Assembly: GCA_030770425.1 (NCBI GenBank)
Contig: JASJFT010000084.1
Location: 62,001-126,000, forward strand
Length of the DNA: 64,000 bases
Source: Darksidea phi
Lineage: Eukaryota; Ascomycota; Dothideomycetes; Pleosporales; Lentitheciaceae
Direction: 5' to 3'
The position numbers and the translations under genes were made by a program. Below, piece after piece: positions 46,437-58,280 of this stretch. How positions within the stretch are numbered: position 1 is the stretch's first letter; each line of letters begins with the position of its first letter. The notes under the pieces were generated by a model. It was not told the origin of the DNA. It worked only from the letters and a program-made list of their open reading frames with translations, and ran no database searches.

Positions 46437-48002
46437 ATGACAACTTCTCAAGTCATTGAAGCTCTGAAGAAATCGTTTCCGGGCGATCGATTGTCGGTTT
46501 GCGGTACTGAAGAGTTTGCAAAGATCAACAAATCCTATCTGTCACTACTCCAAAGTGACCTCGAACCTGCCGCCATCTTCCTCCCAAAAGACAAGAACGA
46601 GGTCGCCAGATTTGTGCAATTTATCCAGCCGTTTGCTCTCAATGGCGATGTCCAATTTGCGGTCCGCGGAGCTGGCCAGCAGCCCGTGCCTGGCTGTTCA
46701 AACATCTCGGACAACGGAATCACCGTCGACTTGCGGCTTTTCAAGGGCATTGAAATCAAGAACGGAGTGGTATCCGTTGGAGCCGGAGAGCGCTGGGGTC
46801 CAGTCTATGAGAAGCTCACCGAGAAAGGCCTCGGGGTTACGGGAAGTCGGTCTGCCCTAGGCGGTATTGGAGGTCTTGCATTATCAGGTACGACAATGTG
46901 CTTCTTTTGAACGTGCCTCGATTTGTGCATACTTCCGCATCTGGCTTTGCTCACTCGTGGTCTAGGAGGACTGTCATTCTTCTCCTCGCGAGAAGGCTTC
47001 ATCTGCGACAATGTCGTAAACTACGAAATTGTCGTAGCCAGTGGAGATATTATCAACGCAAATGCACACGAAAACTCGGATCTATGGCGAGCATTGCGCG
47101 GCGGAGGAAACAACTTCGGAATCGTGACGCGCTATGATCTCAGAACCTTCGAACAAGGACCATTTTGGGGTGGCGCTGTGTTTTACTTCCCTCCCAGTTT
47201 TCCAGGGCAGATCCAGGCATATTGTGACGAACTAAACAAGCCAGACAACAGCGACGAGACGCACATCATGGTCAGTCAAGGATATAGCGGTGTGTTTGCT
47301 GATCTTGGTGGGCATTTCTGCATGAATCAGCTCTACTACACGCGTGAGGTGGAAAAGCCGGCGGTTCTGCAGCCGTTCGTGAGCGTCCAGCCGCAGATTG
47401 ACCCGATGAATTCGATGCGTATGTTGAACTTAAAAGAGGCTGCAAACGAACAAGCACAGCAGTCATCGGATGCTGTGAGGTAAGGCTTAATTCACCAGAA
47501 AGCTCTACACAAAAGATATATTAACGTATCCAGGTGTGCCTACATGAACACTACCGTCAAAGCCGACGCTGCTACGCTGATTGCAGCCTCCGAGATCTTC
47601 ACGGCTGCCTTTCAGCCCCTCAAGAGTCTGGAAGGCCTCACATGCGCTTTCACCCTGCAAGCATACCCAGTGTCTTTGCTGAAGAAGTGTGATAATAGCC
47701 TGGGGCTGGATGAATCGAGTGGACCCCTCATGTCCATCTTGCTTCTGAACTGGTGGAAGAACAAGGATGACGATGAACGCATCATTCAGACTTTCAGGAA
47801 GGTTTTGGATCAGATTGACGAAGAAGCTGTGACGCGGGGTACCTCTGTCTCTTTCAAGTACATGAACTATGCATACAATTTCCAGGATCCCATCGCTTCC
47901 TATGGGACGGAGATCCGCAAGAAGCTGAGGGAAGTCAGTGCGGCATACGATCCGAACGGTCTATTTCAGAAGGAAGTTCCAGGGGGGTTCAAGATTTTGT
48001 GA
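46437..48002 (+). CDS. BBE-like FAD-dependent oxidase lacking the covalent-FAD His
   Basis: Exons 46437-46887, 46966-47479 and 47534-48002 join in phase, giving 477 aa. The FAD domain shows VRGAGQQPVPGCSNISDNGITVDL; Q81 occupies the place of the 8-alpha-histidyl FAD ligand of GGH-type oxidases. Then ALGGIGGLALSGGLSFFSSREGFICDNVVNYEIVVASGD, WRALRGGGNNFGIVTRYDLRTFEQGPFWGG, and the C-terminal BBE segment FKYMNYAYNFQDPIASYG...YDPNGLFQK. No signal peptide, so probably cytosolic. The GAGQQP form occurs in a fungal subgroup often found in secondary-metabolite clusters (from memory of the family, not searched). Flavin binding is likely non-covalent. The frame is intact, unlike the neighbouring MFS and P450. 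Confidence 0.88.
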
Positions 48003-48665
48003 GCAATGACATAAAACTTTTGCGTAGCAGTACATGATAGAATCATGAGACCACTGTATTCCACGCCGGTGTCAAGCCGCTGACGAAAATGTGTATGGTG
48101 ATTGTTAAAATAAAGGACAGTTTTTGTCCGCGAAACATTGAACCTTCTGGGAATAACACAACTAGGGCCGAACTTGACTTTTGCCATGTCTTGTGAATGA
48201 TTACTGCCTTGCTTATGTCGGGAACCCTTGCCAACATCACATGCGCATGTGACCATGCTCAAGAACCTTGGATGCTCCTGGAATGTTCCTGGGATGCATA
48301 GTGCATCATATCTCCGCGGGGCCCATCACCATTCATATCCCGTTCCGGAGTTGGAAGGTGGTACACGCAGTTTTCATTTATAGTCAACACGGCGTACCGA
48401 ATGGACCAATCGACCGTCTCGCATGCTTTCATCTGCATTGTTGCGGCGGAGCATGCATGCCCGGAGTCTTGGAGTCTTGGATCCGGCTGCAAACTGTAAC
48501 CTTCCAAGACTTAAGGCCACTAGGTTACAGTTCCACGACATGAACAGATTGCTGTCACCAAGGATAGACGAAATCTTCGAATCAACGAAGAATCACCCCA
48601 AATCTACAATACCCAAAATACTTTCAACAACTACCTTCAAACTTCCGCGCAGTATCTTTTCCGAA
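48003..48665. other. Intergenic, P450 upstream region
   Basis: About 660 bp without supported genes. An ATG at 48540 in frame with the P450 would add 42 polar residues before the membrane anchor; the ATG at 48666 fits P450 architecture better. Confidence 0.5.
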
Positions 48666-50359
48666 ATGGCTGGTCTGGGACATGTAGCCGTTGCATTATT
48701 TGTTCTGCTCTTTTTTCGCGTATGGGGGCGACATGTTTCTCGAATACGCCAAAATTCACGTGTTTGGAGAATGCAGCCAGTCGTAGGACTTAACAGTTGG
48801 GAGTCAAATTGGTTATGGGCAAGACTAAAATCCGTTCATAGTACATGGTTGAGGACGCGCGAAGGATACACCATGGCAAGTTCTCCTGCTAATACTCTTG
48901 TCGCCTTACTAATACGTTCCTAGTATTGCAAACTCAATAGGCCCTTCATCATCCCAACTTTAGATTCCGGACCGACTGTAGTCCTCCCAAGGCAGCAGAT
49001 CAGAGCGGTCTATGGTCTTCCTGAACGTGTTCTAGATGTACACCGAGTACAAGACGAAACTATGCAGATCCGATGGGTCTTCCCCGACCGATATCTTCAA
49101 CGTTGTCCGTAATCAACTCACACAAAACATTTCAAATGTCACATCCCGAGTTATCACTGAGATTCAATTTGGCTTCACGCGAAGCTGGGGCTGCGACTGC
49201 GAATGGAAGGATGTACGAGTATGGACGTCTGCGCTACGCATTGTTGGGGGAGCGGCAAACGGAGCTTTCTGCGGACCACCATTTTGTATGTTGCAACTTC
49301 TGCTTTCCTCTGAGCATGCATTTATTCTAACTCTGCTGATAATATTCCAGGTCGTGACGTCGTGTTCTTGGACAGGATGAAGGGCCACGCGATGACCATT
49401 TTCGGGGGGGCTCTTGTCTTGAACTGTTTCCCCAAGTCCCTACATCCCATTTTTGGGCCAGTGCTCTCTCTCTTTGCAGGCGTCATGGTACATAGAGCCA
49501 TGAAGCGTAGCATGCCGGTCGTCAAGGAGCGACTGGCACGAACGGCACAATGGAAAGCTGAACCAAACACTGATTGGACACTTCCTGTACGACTCCCAGC
49601 TACCCCCGGCACAGATTAATGGAGAGTAATGCTGACTACATCAAGAATGATGCTTTGCAGTGGGTCATAGACGAGTGCTACGCAAGCAGAAATCCATATG
49701 CACAGCTTCAACCGTGGCATGTGTGCTAGCGACTTCTCTTTGTCAACGATGTCTCAATGTTGACGACTGCATACACTGCGCAGAACTTTATTTTAGACCT
49801 CTTCAGTACTGACCCTTCCAAGGGTTATGTGGAAACACTGCGTAAAGAGTGTGTGGAAGCGCTTAGTGACACCGACGGGGAGTGGACGCATAACGCATTG
49901 AACAAGCTGCACCTTGATGATTCAGCGATACGTGAGTCCATGAGAATGAACCCTTTTGGGACGCTGACACTTCCCCGGGAGGTGAGTCTAACACCTCAAC
50001 TTTGATGCTGGTGAATGGTTGCTAATGACACACCTCTCTTGCAGGTTGCTCACCCTGACGGTATTGAAATAGAGGGTTTCAATGGTCGCGTGCCTCAACA
50101 TACAAAGATCGCACTTCCCACCGAAGCCATTCATTACGACGAAAGTATATACCCAGACGCTCATTGCTACCATCCATTTCGATTTGCGGCTTCGGATGCT
50201 GGGAATAACATGAAGGTAAAGTCGACTGTTACGCTTGATGATAGTTTTTTGGCTTTCGGGGTCCCTGGGAGATGGGCTTGCCCTGGGAGGTTCTTTGCCC
50301 TGCTTGAACTCAAAAATTTTGTCGCTGAATGCTACTTAATTACGATGTTGAGTTTTTGA
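48666..50359 (+). pseudogene. Cytochrome P450, disrupted
   Basis: Fungal microsomal P450. It starts with a membrane anchor (MAGLGHVAVALFVLLFFRVWG), then REGYTM joined by a GC-AG intron (GCAAGT donor, about 48874-48923) to YCKLNRPFIIPTL, and DVHRVQDETMQ. A frameshift near 49080 leads to DIFNVVRNQLTQNISNVTSRVITEI, an intron near 49287-49351, RDVVFLDRMKGHAM, another frameshift near 49615 before ALQWVIDECYASRNPY, a TAG at 49727, TAQNFILDLFS, the K-helix ExxR as IRESMRMN, an intron 49982-50044, and the heme loop FGVPGRWACPGRFFA with its Cys ligand. The end is 50359. Two frameshifts and one stop make it non-functional, although all core motifs survive, so the loss is recent. It belongs to the same oxidative cluster as the FAD oxidases. 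Confidence 0.82.
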
Positions 50360-51324
50360 AAGTGAGACCAAGACCTAGTTATTCGTTCTACTTCGAGTAG
50401 TCTAGTCTCCATACTAGACATACCTAACTCTACCTCTAAAACCCGTTATTTTTGTTTGAATTTGCATAGTGGGAGTCTCTTTTGTAAGGTCCGCACGAAA
50501 CACAGAGAGAAATTATTGTAGCCTTATAGAAGTAGTCGACCACAAGCTTTATTCTCTTTTTTATTAATTTATATAAACTCATCCTACCATAGGTGCTGCA
50601 CGCAAGTAGATAGATCACTAGTTTTAAATATATCTATATTACCCACTGTAGTGGGAGGGCCGTACAGCTTGCTGCAATCATTGATTCCCCCGTGTACCTT
50701 CTCTCTCTACTCACCACTGGTCGGGCCGCTAGCGGGAACGCTAATGTTTCACCAACAAAAAGCGAATGGCTGCGATATGCGGGCCGATGCGGTAGCAATC
50801 TCGGTCTACAAGCCGCTGCTAATGAGAGCAAGCTTGCCGGCGCCGCCACCGAGGCATGGGATGTACCTCTCGGTAGGCCAGGCGAGCGAGTCATTCTTGC
50901 GATCGTGAGGCTAATTTTAATCGGAGTGGATATGATACAACAAAAATACACGCGCAAGCTGTCATACCAGCAAACAGAAGGACAATCAACACCCCGACGG
51001 CCACTTTGTCAAAAATTTCAGTGTAGTCGATGCCCTTTGTGTGGTATTCTTCGCCTTCTGGTTCTGCTGCACAAGCAACACCTTGTTCAAAGGCGCTCGG
51101 CGTTATACAGTACGCTCACGACTGTTCGTGTCGTTCTGCGTGGCTGCTTACATCAGAGCTTTGTGGCACGGTGACCTTTCTTCGCCACGCGGGGAAAGAT
51201 ATGAGACGATGAAGGATGTTAGACGGAGAATTTAAGATTGTTTAGAGAGATCAAAATCTTCCTTCCCTTGACCGGCCGGGCGCAATACTAATCGCAACCC
51301 GGCCTAGCTTGCAAACGATATCAT
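50360..51324. other. Intergenic containing repeat B3
   Basis: No supported gene. Frames at 50651-51235 are short, overlapping and lack family signals. Confidence 0.5.
50449..50512 (+). repeat. Dispersed repeat family B, copy B3 (partial)
   Basis: Matches the first 65 bp of copy B2 with few differences: GAATTTGCATAGTGGGAGTC, TTTTGTAAGGTCCGCACGAAAC. The remainder of the element is absent or diverged. Confidence 0.75.
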
Positions 51325-53374
51325 TCATACCTTTTTGCAAAGCTTCGTCCCATAATCTATAACCTCCCAATCTTCGGTTCCCGGCGTCGTCCTCGCATAG
51401 AACACGCCTTTCGGGTCCCATTTCTTCTTTAAGTTCAGCAGTCGCGGGTAGTTGCTTCCCCAATATGCCTCCTGCCAGTTGGGTTCTTCGAGGTTACCCT
51501 GCACTCAGTCAGCAGCTATCTTCTTACATCTGCATATCGTGTCTACTCACCTCATTAACATATGCCGCGCCATTCGGACTCGCCGCCCTCAAGGGTCCAT
51601 CCACTTGATCCGTTAGGAAGACCTCCGCAGCCCGCTTCTCAGCCCACGTTGCGTTAGTCGGCTGTAGCAGGACCGAGATACTAAACGAAGACCCGTCTCT
51701 CCACCGAGGATGAATTGCATTATCCACCACCGGCGCCCCTGTGCCGGGCCCGACAATATGTCCAATCATTCCGAACTGACCTGCCTCAGTGGACTGCCTA
51801 ATTGCATCCACAATCCCGTTCCCGTTATTTCTGATATCAGTTTTGGTGAACAAGCGTCCGCCAACAAGCATGTTGCCCCCGCTACTTTCGTCGTCGAATA
51901 AGTCAATGTATAAGTCGAAGAAAGTAGAGTACTCGTGGTAGGTCAGTGAGTGCGGTATATTTTGCGAATCAAGTTGGTCGACGAGCGGTTTCAGTATCTC
52001 TTTGAGTTGCGCAGCGGTCTTAGTGGGTGCTACCAAAGGCTGGGCGTTCAGGGAGTTGGTCAAGAGCTGGTAGTATGCGAACATGCCGTTCTCGACGTAG
52101 TGGTTACTCAAATTATGGAACGCGCGGAAACCTGAATTCTCCATCAGCAACCATTAATGCACTCGGACTTTAGTGGGCCAGCTTTTACCTTTCCAGAATA
52201 CTTCAGTGTCATTAGTATGTGTCGCATTGATTCTGAACACCGCACCCGCTGCCTTAGTCTCAGGGAACGTCTTCACAGTCACGCTCACGATCGTTGCGAA
52301 CGTCGACGGTCCACCACCTTTCAGCGCCCAGAAGAGATCAGGATTTTCGCGTGCGTTCGCGGTCCGATAGACACCATCGGCAGTGATGACGTCGAAGGAC
52401 AAAGCTTGGTCTGCAGCCAAACCGTAAAGAGTTGCGAGAGGACCGTGACCGCCGCCTTGGATGTAGCCGCCTGCGAAACCTACAGTCTAGAAGCCGTCAG
52501 CTCCGGTTCCGCCTTTCGAAGAAGAGTTCCAGTTTCATCAAGCGAATGTAATAATTAGCTTACCGGACATTCTCCCGTCACAATAGCAACTTTTGGATTC
52601 TGCTGATTTCCCAACCTCAACAACTCTCTCCCCTGAATCCCCGCACCAACTGTCACAGCACCACCCGTGTAACCTCCAGGTCCCGTATATCTTTTCGTAA
52701 ACTCCACGCTCTTGAAGTCATGCGTGTTAATCGCCAGACTCCCGTAGCCCGTCGATCGCCCCATAAAGTCATGACCTGTGTTCCGGATAATGAGGCGAAC
52801 GTTGTTGTTGCGCGCAAAGTCGATACCGGCTTTGATGTCCGCTTTGGTCTTCGCGCGGATCACGTACTCCGGGTAGTACCCGAGTGTGCAGGTGTTGCTA
52901 GGATTGGTAGTGGGAAGACAAGTGTTGTTTGTCCAGAAGATCCAGAGATTCAGGATGTCTTGGTCGGTTCTGCGAGTATTGTCAGCGCATCCTGGAGGTC
53001 TATTCGTCCGGAGAGATGGTTATGCTATGAGTATATTGGAACGGCGATCGCACTTACGTCCACTGCTCAAGCGGAAAATTCGCAGTCGCTTCCGCACATG
53101 CGGCCGCGTTGTATGTCGGCTTTCCTTCGAATGTATTGTAACATACTGCCCAGTTGGGGATGACTTCCTTGAGCGTGCCGCCGACGGTGTCGTTCAAAGC
53201 CTTCCACTTCTGCGAAGTCGGCCAGCATCGGTCGCCTGGATAGCATTTGCAGGCATAGCGTTGGCCGCCCGATTGGACAACGTTCTCGGTTGGGGGAGCC
53301 TCGGTCTGAGGGAGTGCGATGACGGACGGAAGAAGAAAAGAGGCCGCAAGTTGATAGACAAATGTGTACTTCAT
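51325..53374 (-). CDS. Secreted BBE-like FAD oxidase, five exons
   Basis: VAO-family flavoprotein with bicovalent FAD. Exons 53374-53058, 52969-52564, 52486-52189, 52131-51551 and 51498-51325 join in phase, giving 591 aa. The signal peptide MKYTFVYQLAASFLLPSVIA is followed by a Cys-bearing region (YACKCYPGDRCWP). H172 in IIRNTGHDFMGRS and C240 in GECPTVGFAGGYIQGGGHGPL are the two expected FAD attachment residues. The C-terminus has NLEEPNWQEAYWGSNYPRLLNLKKKWDPKGVFYARTTPG, the BBE end. Exon 3 to exon 4 uses a GTAAAA donor and joins VFWKG to FRAFHN. Secreted fungal members oxidise mono- and oligosaccharides or secondary metabolites. Intact. It is the third oxidase of the 42-53 kb group. Confidence 0.92.
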
Positions 53375-53923
53375 CGTGGCTCCTCGACCGCTGCGCGATG
53401 ACCTGCGATGTCGAAGGAGTATCCTCACTCTTTTATATCTGACATACCGCCTTGGACATGCAGGGGAGCTTCAGCTGAGCCCTGCAATATATCCATGCAT
53501 CCCTGTATTCCACGGGGATAAGTTGGGTTACCGAGGTTCGCTTCGCTTAGCGGCCCACTTTCCTCCCGCCTAACCTCCACAAACATTCGTTGGAACCTGA
53601 GTCAAACCGCCGAACGCGAGAGGATGCATTTAAATACGAACTGTAGCTCTCACCCGAGTTCAGCTCGCCCCGGCCGTGATGCCCCATGCAGGTACCCCCG
53701 CTCCCAGAAACAGATAGGTCTAGACCAGCTCACTTCACCGATCCTGCTCTTAGCGCATCAGTAAGCAGCCTGCATACGACCTTGACTAGATTACAAGGTC
53801 AAGCGACTTTCTGGGCAAGCTCAATCCTCAAGGGCGCAGTTCATCTCCCCACGGGCCGGACCTCGGCTTGTTATAACTATACCGAATTAGGTAAAACCCT
53901 CAGAGATAATATTCATATTATGT
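53375..53923. other. Intergenic, promoter of secreted oxidase
   Basis: About 550 bp upstream of the secreted oxidase, leading into the inverted pair of family A repeats. No gene supported. Confidence 0.5.
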
Positions 53924-54034
53924 CGAATTAGTAGCGGCTATCGCGTTATCAAACCTGCGGAATAATTCAAAAAGGGTAATACCCAGAGCTATTTCGTTCC
54001 AAATACGCGGAAATGTAAGAAGGTTGTTGAAACC
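53924..54034 (-). repeat. Dispersed repeat family A, copy A3 (diverged)
   Basis: On the minus strand it reads from GGTTTCAACAACCTTCTT through CGAAATA, TTTTTGAATTATTCCGCAGG to TAGCCGCTACTAAT, matching the 3' two thirds of A5 with many transitions (for example GTTTGATAACGCGATAG against GTTTGACGACGCGACGG). Confidence 0.65.
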
Positions 54035-54258
54035 AGAAATCATAGACCTAGAATCGAAAAGACTATTTTTTAGAAAAATGATACTCTACCCATTACAACT
54101 GCGTATTAAGGCTGCTTAATTACCACATGTTACTTTTGATGCTTTACTCTTGTACCTTTTTACCAGGCCGGCCTCGCCCGTACGGTAATACCGAATAAGG
54201 TAAGGCTTGCGGAGCTGGACTCTTCGGGCAGATAGACCTTGATGACACGGGTTCGGGC

Positions 54259-54414
54259 CGTTGCTCTCGCAGTCGGGCCGTGACTTGAGCCTCAGGCAAC
54301 GACTGCAACCAACAATCTTCTTGCATCTCAAGAGAATCGAGACGAAATACCTTTTTATGTTACCTTTTTGAGTTATACCGCGAGTTTGACGACGCGACGG
54401 CTGCTACTCATTCG
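54259..54414 (+). repeat. Dispersed repeat family A, copy A4
   Basis: Near full-length copy from CGTTGCTCTCGCAGTC to GCTGCTACTCATTCG. It forms an inverted pair with copy A3, about 225 bp apart, and is the closest match to A2 in the shared 3' half. Confidence 0.8.
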
Positions 54415-54925
54415 ATACCTCGAAGACACGGTTATGAGGAATATTGCTGTATATGATATGGTTTACAGGGTTGTCAGAATCCCTAGGTTGGGTTCCGATC
54501 GCAGTTGATAGTTTACTGCTGGAGACATTCCTCTTCAGCAAGTTCAAACGCACATAAATTTTATCGAATGACCCTATTCCAGCCCTATGCCTTCCGCCCG
54601 CTTGAGGTAACCATCGCAAGGTACGCTAGTATTCCGAAAACGTGTAACATAACTTTTCAGTTATGGAGACAAGAGCGAATAGAGATTATAAAAGGCACCA
54701 GTAACACAGTACACAGATGAGTCAGTAATGAATCATATATAGACTACCCTCAATAGAGCGCTTAAATAAACGAAATGACAAGGCCTACATTTGTATGGGA
54801 ACTTAGAACACAAAACCCTATCTTAAGCCTGCTCCGCTCTCCACGTCACTATCTTTCCTTTGGTCTTCCGCCCGCCCCGCTTTCCCAGAAATTTCTACGC
54901 GTCTTAAAGTCTTATTCTGCATCTT

Positions 54926-56991
54926 TTAAGGGACAGCTACAAGCTTAATATTGCCGTTTTCAAAAACCGCTCTCAACCTCTGCTTTCTGTCCCTTGCGAG
55001 ATGAACAATCGCTGGGTCTTCCACTGCACCGACGATGTCCTGAAACATCTTGCCCGGCATAACATCGTCATAAATAAACGAGTAAATTCCAAAGATGACA
55101 TTGATGAGTGTGAAGAAAACGGCTAGCGCATATGGAATAAAGAGGCCATAGGGTTTGTAGTCGTAGCGGTTGACGTCGTTGGTTCGAAGGACGGTAGTGT
55201 TGGTTTGGTTTCTGACATAGTCTTAGGATCTTGACCATGCAGCGTGGAACCGGTACTTACGTGAGAAGGTTGTTATGCATCAAACTGACCGTTGTATTGA
55301 AGCTCAGCTCTTCGATCAGGACATCTAACGTCCTATTCCTAGCCATCGCTTTATCTCGCAACCGTTGATCTGTTACCCTCAGAGTTTTGTCGTTATACAT
55401 GCCCTTCTCTTCATCAAAGTCGAAGAAAGTATCCAGATCCCAGCTGCCCAAAAGGCTAGTCCGTTGGATATGCGAGTCAATGACACCAAATTGGGTGGCA
55501 CGAGAAGGGTCAGACTGATTGATGTTTTCGTACCAGGAGAACTCCCCAACCAGTTGATCAGCGATCCCCCACATAAAGGCTGAATATGCGTGCTGTGCCA
55601 TATTGGAGACATAATCTGGTTTATCGTTAGGGAAGGGCACCTCTTCAAGAACATCATATGAGCCTGATATGTTCTGGAAACCGTGATCCGTTGTGACATG
55701 GAGGTCGTAGGTAGCATTATGAAGTTTGCAGACTTGATAGTGCCGTTCTTTAACCCTGATTCCATTGGCGCCAAGAGTAGAAGTAGACCTCAGGAAGGTC
55801 ATCCAGAGCTGGTTCGTTCCATTGGAAGGTGTCTGTTGCCTTGGGGTGGATGCGGCAAACAGTGTGCCGTTCGAATCATAGCTTGGTACGAAGCTAAGGT
55901 ATGCGCTATCGGTTTTTGCACTGGTTCCCAGCTTCGTTTCCATGTTTTCCTTAAGAAAGTTGGATATCAATGCGGTTTCCGTCGCATTGGCTCCTTGACA
56001 TTTTATTATTGGGGCAAAAAAAGGGATCGAATATTCCGAGCTGTTATAGGGTGTTTGTATAGGTAGAATCTCCCCAAGAGATGCTGTTGCAGTAGATATT
56101 AGGTTGAGAGCTGTGCGTGGTCCTGTCAAAAGTCGCGCGACATCGTCGACATGCTGCGTTGTACCGCGACGGAACGGAGGCGAGTAGGCGAATTTATGGC
56201 CTACACTGCTCTCTGCGATACCGGGGTAAGGCATAGGCTCGTTAATTTCCTGTGCGTCCGTGCTAGGATAGACGAACAATGTGGCCGGTGTGAAGAAGGG
56301 TGGCAGAAGCAGACCCCTTGGAGCACGTCAGAAGGAAGCACTTCGATGGGGTTTATATACGTGCCATGCAAGTAGAGCCATAATCGACCCAGTACGCAGT
56401 TTTCGCACCATCTCGAAGTTTAGCAAAGACCAGAGCGACGTATCCGCACCAAATGCAGAATTTAAAACGCCTACGGTCATGTCCTTTCTACGCATGGTTC
56501 TCCAAAGCCATTGCGTGTAAACGGTCCAAACACTTGCACCCAGAGATATCTGAGCTAAGAATGAGAAAGCCGTACCGAGTCTACGCTACGTTAGAGAAGT
56601 GGTCCTTCTGCTGTTCAATGAAACCTCTTAACATCTGGGATTATACCCACCTTAACTTCTCTTCCTGGCTATTAGAGTCTCCTACGATCTTTCCCTTGAG
56701 AGCTGGGTAGAATATGCAGTGCGCAAGACTCATCGCTAGACCGATAACGAAGAAGGTAAATAGTAGAAGTGGAGACTTCCATCTAGAGATGCGCTGTTTA
56801 GCGAGCAGCTGCTCATCATTTAGTGAAACAAGTGAAAATGCTCCAGAAGTCGCGGAAGATCCGGGCTTTGGTCGTACGTCCGGTGAGTCTATGTTGCTGG
56901 CAGTTGGGGAAATTGATACCCGGCTCTCATTTTGGCTGATCTCCCCTTGCCTTATAATCAAGTCCCTCGGTGTCCTTGGATCGACCTCCAT
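54926..56991 (-). CDS. DUF3176-type multi-pass membrane protein
   Basis: Large fungal membrane protein of unknown function. Exon 1 is 56991-56651 (MEVDPRTPRD.., first membrane helix SPLLLFTFFVIGLAMSLAHC), exon 2 starts at 56580 (RLGTAFSFLAQISLGASVWTVYTQWLWRTM), a further exon starts near 56317 (LLLPPFFTPATLFVYPSTDAQEINEP) and runs to 55261, and the last is 55211-54926, ending with a helix GLFIPYALAVFFTLINVIFGIYSFIY and tail. The large segment between helices 3 and 4 carries several N-glycosylation motifs (NGT, NAT, NIS, NRT), so it is probably extracellular or lumenal. The order of a cytosolic N-terminus, a pair of helices with WTVYTQWLW, a long N-glycosylated loop and a C-terminal helix matches the DUF3176 group. 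The exon 2/3 junction is the weak point: only a GC-AG intron (donor in TTGGCATG GCACGT) keeps phase. Confidence 0.72.
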
Positions 56992-58128
56992 TAGAAATGG
57001 AAAGATAGGATGGCACCCTACGGAAGGGTATTTGAAGATGAAGCTTGTTGAAGTTTGAGCGTGGTTGGGTTAGAACGGCACGGGATGACCAGCTGTACAG
57101 ATATACGCCAACTGCCATCAAAGAGGCTGAGCTCTCGCGTCGGCGTCCACATGTTTGCCTCGCTAGCAGAACGAAAGAACTAAAACATATTGCGGCCATT
57201 TCAGAGAATGTGCTAGATTTTTTTATCGATGCCAAATTTTTATGGCTTGTGATGGGGTTGTCCTTGGCCTCACGGTGGCTGGGGAGCATCGGTAGGCATG
57301 TACAGGCGCGCGATGAGACGCAATACGAAATACGGAGCTTGAGCGACCCTTCTGAATGACTTCTGTGGGTATAAGCCACGCTGTTCGGGGGTGGGTGAGG
57401 GGAGGTGCCTAGACACAGGCAAAGAGAAGGCAATCGATAACCAGGGGTACATCGCTAGCGGTATGCGCCCCGCCACTGCCAAGATGGAGACACATTTCTG
57501 GAGCGCAATCTATTATGTATGTTTTGGAGGTGAACGATAGAATGGAACCAATCATCGCATCAGGATGGAGGGCGTGGACGACCCTGCCCTGTTCGGCCGG
57601 TAGTTTCGCGTGCGTGAGCATCCAAAAGCGGTCGGCTAAGACGGTAGAAATGTGGACTTGATTAGTCAACTAGCATGCTTATAAATGACAACCTACGGGA
57701 ACCTAAGTGGCTTAGCACCAATAATCGCCACTACATGCAGGGACAAACAGCCCGCACCGGCCATAACGTTATGACAGTTTGCCTACTGCTGTAGGTATCC
57801 ATAAGGATACGCCGCGAACCAGCCGTTCTTCCGTACCCAGGATCGAGGGTAAGATATCGAGCCACGCCCTGTGAGGCGTTCTTGACATGAACACGATTCG
57901 CCACAGAAGTCCGCGGATGAGAGCTCTGCGGTCCTTCATTCGTACATATTTTCCTTTCTTCAGCCTCTACTCTAGTAGATCTGTAACCTCTATGAATTGG
58001 TGTTACTTGTTTTATAGCTATTATTTGCGGCTGTTTCTTAAAGCGTCTCATCTGCTGCGCATAGTTGCTATAATAGATAAGCTGCGAACATCATGGCACG
58101 CGCCACGCCCTCTCCATGAGGCTCGGAA
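56992..58128. other. Intergenic, no supported gene
   Basis: Open frames on both strands at 57045-57433 overlap each other and have no recognised family; neither can be preferred. It lies upstream of the DUF3176-type gene. Confidence 0.45.
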
Positions 58129-58280
58129 CGTTGCCCTCGCAGTCCTGCCGTAACGCCTCAGGCAACGACTGCAACCAACAGCCTTCTTGCATTTCAGGTA
58201 TTCGGGACGAAATACCTTTTTGTGTCACCTTTTTGAGTTATTTCGCGAACTTTGACGACGCAATGGCTGCTACTCATTGG
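58129..58280 (+). repeat. Dispersed repeat family A, copy A5
   Basis: Near full-length copy: CGTTGCCCTCGCAGTCCTGCC, CAACGACTGCAACCAACAG, TCGGGACGAAATACC, TTTTTGAGTTATTTCGCGA, GCTGCTACTCATTGG. It matches A1 closely, including the block that A1 contributes to the ankyrin frame. Confidence 0.82.

Noticed and set aside
57045..57433. Overlapping open frames on both strands (104 and 168 codons)
   Set aside because: They lie opposite each other with no recognised domain, and the minus-strand frame overlaps the promoter and start of the DUF3176-type gene. No basis for choosing either.
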